Both the position numbers and the translations under genes were made by a program. Below the pieces are notes generated by a model. The model was given only the letters and a program-made list of their open reading frames with translations, did no database searches and was not told where the DNA came from. Shown here in pieces: positions 41,801 to 47,800 of a stretch of 64,000 nucleotides of DNA; the stretch's first letter is position 1; each line of letters starts with the position of its first letter. The stretch comes from Saprospiraceae bacterium (GTDB lineage: Bacteria > Bacteroidota > Bacteroidia > Chitinophagales > Saprospiraceae). The stretch spans positions 1 to 64,000 of the forward strand of contig JANQLV010000077.1 in the NCBI GenBank assembly GCA_028280415.1, read 5' to 3'.

Positions 41801-44800
41801 AATCCGGTGTACAGTGAAAATCGGGAAGTGGCGATATGTCAGGGCGAGAGCTATACGGTCGGAACGAGTACCTATAGCACAGCAGGCATTTATACAGATG
41901 TATTGTCTACGGAGCATGGCTGTGATAGTGTAATCAATTTGACTTTAATCGTAAACCCGACTTATACGGTACCGCTAAGTGCGACGATTTGCGAAGGAGA
42001 AACTTATACGGTTGGTACAAGCACCTATACGACGAGTGGTACCTATACAGATGTGTTGCCGACGGCAGCCGGTTGTGATAGTACCATCAATTTAACTTTA
42101 ACAGTAAATCCAGTATATGATCAGGATATAGTGGAAGTGATTTGTGAAGGAGATAGTATAGTAGTTGGAACAAGTACTTATGCTACGACGGGCATGTATA
42201 CAGATGTGTTGACAACTGTAAATGGCTGTGATAGTATTGTGAATTTGGATTTGACAGTTATTGAGCCAATTAATATAACATTGGATGTTGATCTTTGCGA
42301 AGGAGAGGATCATAATGGAATAACTTATACGGCTAGTACCAGTTTCAACGATACTTATACCTCCATTGCTGGTTGTGACAGTATAGTTACTACAAACATT
42401 ATTGTTCATTCACATTATGATGAAACAGTGATGGTGGACCTTTGTGAAGGTGGCGTATACCAGGGTATAATTTATACTGCCGATACAGTATTGGTAGAAA
42501 ACCTGAATAGCGAATTCGGTTGTGATAGCATCGTTACAACTATTATCGCGGTAACTGCAGAAGTTAATGAAATACTCAATGTCAATGTTTGTAATGGAGA
42601 TATTTATGATGGTGTCGTCTACACCTCCAATACTGTACTTACAGATACATATACTGCGACAGGAGGTTGTGATAGCATCGTCACTACAAATATTTTCGTA
42701 ATAGATCCTGTTGTTCAAAATATCACAGAAGTAATTTGCGAAGGAGATAGCATTATAGTAGGCACCAGTGTATATAGAACGACGGGTACTTATACAGATG
42801 TCTTAACTACTACCTTAGGTTGTGATAGTACAGTGAATTTGAATTTGACCGTAAACCCAGTATACAGTGAAGATCGGGAAGTAGCAATCTGTCAGGGCGA
42901 GAGCTATACGGTCGGAACGAGTACTTATAACACAGCAGGCGTTTATACAGATGTGTTGTCGACGGAGCATGGCTGTGATAGTGTAATCAATTTAACTTTA
43001 ACCGTAAACCCGACCTACACATTACCATTAAGTGCGACGATTTGCGAAGGGGAGACTTATACGGTCGGTACAAGTACCTATACGACAAGTGGTATATATA
43101 CAGATGTGTTGACAACAGTAGCCGGTTGTGATAGTACGATCAATTTAACCTTGACGGTAAACCCGGTATACGATCAGGATATCGAGGAAGTGATTTGTGA
43201 GGGAGATAGTGTAGTGGTGGGAACAAGTGTCTATACTACAACGGGCACCTATACGGATGTCTTGTCGACAGTAAATGGTTGTGATAGTATCTTGAATTTG
43301 GATTTAACGGTAAATCCGGTTTATAGTGAAGATCGGGAAGTAGCGATTTGCCAGGGCGAGAGTTATACGGTGGGTACGAGTACCTATAACACAGCAGGCG
43401 TTTATACAGATGTGTTGTCGACGGAGCATGGCTGTGATAGTGTAATCAATTTAACTTTAGCGGTAAATCCGACCTACACATTACCACTAAGTGCGACGAT
43501 TTGCGAAGGAGAAACTTATACGGTTGGCACAAGCACTTATACGACGAGTGGTATGTATACAGATGTCTTGCCGACGGTAGCCGGTTGTGATAGTACCATC
43601 AATTTAACTTTAACGGTAAATCCAGTATATGATCAGGATATTGTAGAAGTGATTTGTGAGGGAGATAGTATAGTGGTCGGAACAAGTGCCTATACTACGA
43701 CGGGTAGCTATACGGATGTGTTAACAACAATAAATGGTTGTGACAGTATTGTGAATTTGGATTTGACAGTTTTACAACCAATAACCAATGACTTGAATAT
43801 AGATTTATGCGAAGGAGATACTTATAATGGAATTGTCTATAGTGTCGACACCAGTTTTACCAATACTTATATAGCTGCTAATAGTTGTGATAGCATTGTG
43901 ACAACAAATGTCAATGTTCATTTGCATTATAATGAATTGGTAGAAATCAATTTATGTGAAGGGGCAATGTATAATGGTGAGGTTTATATTACTGATACTA
44001 CTTTAGTTGAAAACCTGACAACTGCTTACGGTTGTGATAGCATTATTACTACTGAAATCTTGGTGACCTCTGGCATCAATGAAGTACTTAATGTGAACTT
44101 ATGTTATGGAGAAGCATATGAAGGGACCAATTATACGGCTGATGCTACTTTCGTAAATACTTATACAGCAACTGGTGGTTGTGATAGTACGGTAACGACC
44201 AATATTTTTGTTCAGGAAGAAATAGTGGAAGATATTGCCCATACAATTTGTGAAGGAGAAAGCATTACGGTTGGTACAAATACGTATACGACTGCTGGTA
44301 CTTATACTGATATTTTGACAAGCTCAACGGGTTGCGATAGTACCGTAAACCTTACACTGCTTGTTAATCAAACCTATACAATTGATTTAACAGAATCAAT
44401 CTGTCAGGGTGAGAATTATACGGTTGGTACAAGTACGTATACTATTTCAGGCAATTATACGGATACTCTGGCAACAATCAATGGTTGCGATAGTATTGTT
44501 AATTTAGTCCTGACTGTAAACCCATCTTATACGATTCCATTTGAAGCTACAATCTGTGAAGGAGAAACCTTTACGGTGGGTAGCAGCAGTTATAGTACCG
44601 CAGGTACTTACACGGATGTGCTGACGACCGTAGATGGTTGCGATAGCACCATTATTTTAACCTTGACCGTTAATCCAGTATACGATCAGAATCTTGCGGA
44701 AGTGATTTGCGAAGGAGAAAGTTATACAGTCGGTGCAAATGTTTATAATGCCACGGGATTATATACAGAGGTGTTGACAACGGTAGAAGGCTGTGATAGT

Positions 44801-47800
44801 ACCATCAATCTTGATCTGACGGTATTAGCACCTCTTACTAATATTTTGGATGTAAACCTTTGCGAAGGGGAACTATATAACGGAATACCTTATACTACGG
44901 ATGCAACCGTACAAGATACTTATACTGCTGCCAATGGCTGTGATAGTATTGTGACGGCTAACATTACAGTTCATAATCCTTATGATGAACTTGTTGAAGT
45001 CAATCTATGTGAAGGTGCAATGTATAATGGTGTTGTTTATACTGCTGATGCAACACTTGTCGATAATCTTACAAGTGAGTTCGGTTGCGATAGCACGATT
45101 ACTACGCAGATTATGGTAACCTCGGCAATTACTGAAAATATTGATGTAGCATTATGTTATGGTGAAAGTTATGATGGAACACCTTATACAACAAGTACAG
45201 TTCTGGTAAATACCTATACTTCATCTGGAGGTTGTGATAGTACAGTGACTACTAATATTACCGTATTCGATGAAATGCTCTTAAATATCGATTCAACGAT
45301 TTGTACCGGAGGAAGTGTTACAATTGGTACAAATGTTTATACCACGCCAGGTAATTACACGAATGTATTAGTAGCTGCGAACGGTTGTGATAGTACAATT
45401 ACCCTGAACCTGCTTGTCAACGATACGTACGAAATTGATCTGGTGGAAACTATCTGTCAGGGGGAAAGCATTACAATTGGTTCGGATGTTTATAATACAA
45501 CAGGTACTTACAGCAGTACACTTACCGCAAGTAATGGTTGTGATAGTATTGTAAATCTTGACCTGACCGTAAACCAGGCCTTTACCATTAATTTCAATGA
45601 ATCCATTTGCCAGGGAGAAGAACTGGTTGTTGGTGCGGAGACCTATAATACCGCCGGTACGTATACACAAACATTGAGTACATCAATCGGCTGTGATAGT
45701 ATTATCATTGTTAACCTTACGGTAAATGATGTGCATACTACTGATCTGTTAGAAGAAATCTGCCAGGGAGAAAGCATTACAATTGGTACAAATGTTTATA
45801 CAACGAGTGGTTCTTATACCGATGTATTGACCAGCTACGAAGGCTGCGACAGTACCGTTAATTTGCAGCTTACTGTTAATCAACCAACTTCGAGTATAAC
45901 GAATGTTGATCTTTGTTCTGGAGAAGAATACGATGGAATTGCTTATACTGCTGATGCTACACTGACTGAAGTACTAACGGGTATTAATAATTGCGATAGT
46001 ATTGCAATGACGAATATAATTGTTCATCCGCACCATGCTGAAACCGTTGCAGTGAACCTCTGTGAAGGAGGCATTTATAATGGCGTGATTTATAATACGG
46101 ATGCAACACTTGTTGATAATTTTACTTCTGTTTACGGTTGCGATAGTATTATTACTACTGAAATTACAGTGACGCCACTTATCACGGATACCATTGATAT
46201 CGAACTATGTTATGGGGCATCCTATAATGGAACGATCTATACTGCGGATGCCGTTTGGACAAACTCTTATACTGCTGTATCGGGTTGTGATAGTATCGTA
46301 ACCACACAAGTTTTTGTTGAAGATGAACTTATTACAGATATCGTAGAGATTATCTGTGAAGGTGAAAGTGTAGTGGTAGGTACCAGTACCTATACAACAA
46401 GTGGAAACTATACAGATATCCTGACAACAGCTTCTGGTTGTGATAGTACCGTTAATTTGGCTTTGACCGTAAATCCGGTTTATACAGAAGATATCGTGGC
46501 GGAGATTTGTGAAGGAGAGACGTATACAGTTGGAAGTAGTATTTATAATTCAAGTGGCATTTATACGGATGTCCTAACCACGGTCAATGGTTGTGATAGT
46601 ACGATTAATTTGACTTTGACCGTTAATCCGGTTTATACAGAAGATATCGTGGCAGAGATTTGTGAAGGAGAGACGTATACAGTTGGAAGTAGCATTTATA
46701 ATTCAAGTGGCATTTATACGGATGTCCTAACCACGGTCAATGGTTGTGATAGTACGATTAATTTGACTTTGACTGTAAATCCGGTTTATGATATAGACTT
46801 TACGGCCGTCATTTGCCAGGGTGAAAGTGTTGCTATCGGATCGAATGTTTACACGACTACCGGAAACTATACAGATGTGCTGGTAAGTAGTACCGGCTGT
46901 GATAGTATCATCAATTTAGCTCTTCAGGTAAATCAACCAACCAGTAGCGAAACAACGGTTGAACTCTGTACTGGTGAAATGTATGAAGGAACCGTTTATA
47001 CCGGTGACGAAACTTTGGTGGAAACACTAACGGGTATTAATGGCTGTGACAGCATTGCAACGACATTTGTTATTGTGCATCCGGATTTTGCAGAGACTAT
47101 ACCGGTAAATATTTGCGAAGGAGAGGAATACGATGGTATCTCTTATTTTGATGACGCAGTTCTGGTAGACAGTTTTACAACTGTTCAGGGTTGTGACAGT
47201 ATTATCACGACTAACATCAATGTAATTCCAACCTTGCGCGATACTCAAATGATTGAGCTTTGTTTTGGAGGCGTTTACGACATGACGCCGTACTTCTCGG
47301 ATACTATTCTTATCGATACTTTTCCGGCGATTAGCGGCTGTGATAGTATCGTAGTTAGAAATATCAATGTAGAGCAGGATTTGATCACCAATCTGAATGA
47401 AACTATATGCGAAGGAGAGAGTGTGATTGTGGGTACAAATGTATACACAACCAGCGGGAATTATACAGATATATTACCGAGCAACAGTGGTTGTGATAGT
47501 ACGGTTAACCTTATTCTGATTGTTAATCAACCAACCAGTAGTGAAAATGATATTACACTTTGTGCAGGTGATTTCCATAACGGGACGGCTTATTTTTCTG
47601 ATACTGTATTGGTAGAAACCTTGACGGGTATTAATGATTGTGATAGTGTAGCAACCACCAATATATTTGTCAATCCGGAATATAGTGAATTGATTGAAGC
47701 AAGTATTTGCGAAGGAGACTTATATGATGGTGTTCTCTACCTGGCAGATACTATTTTAGTGGATAACTATCTTACAGTCAATGGTTGTGATAGTATCATT

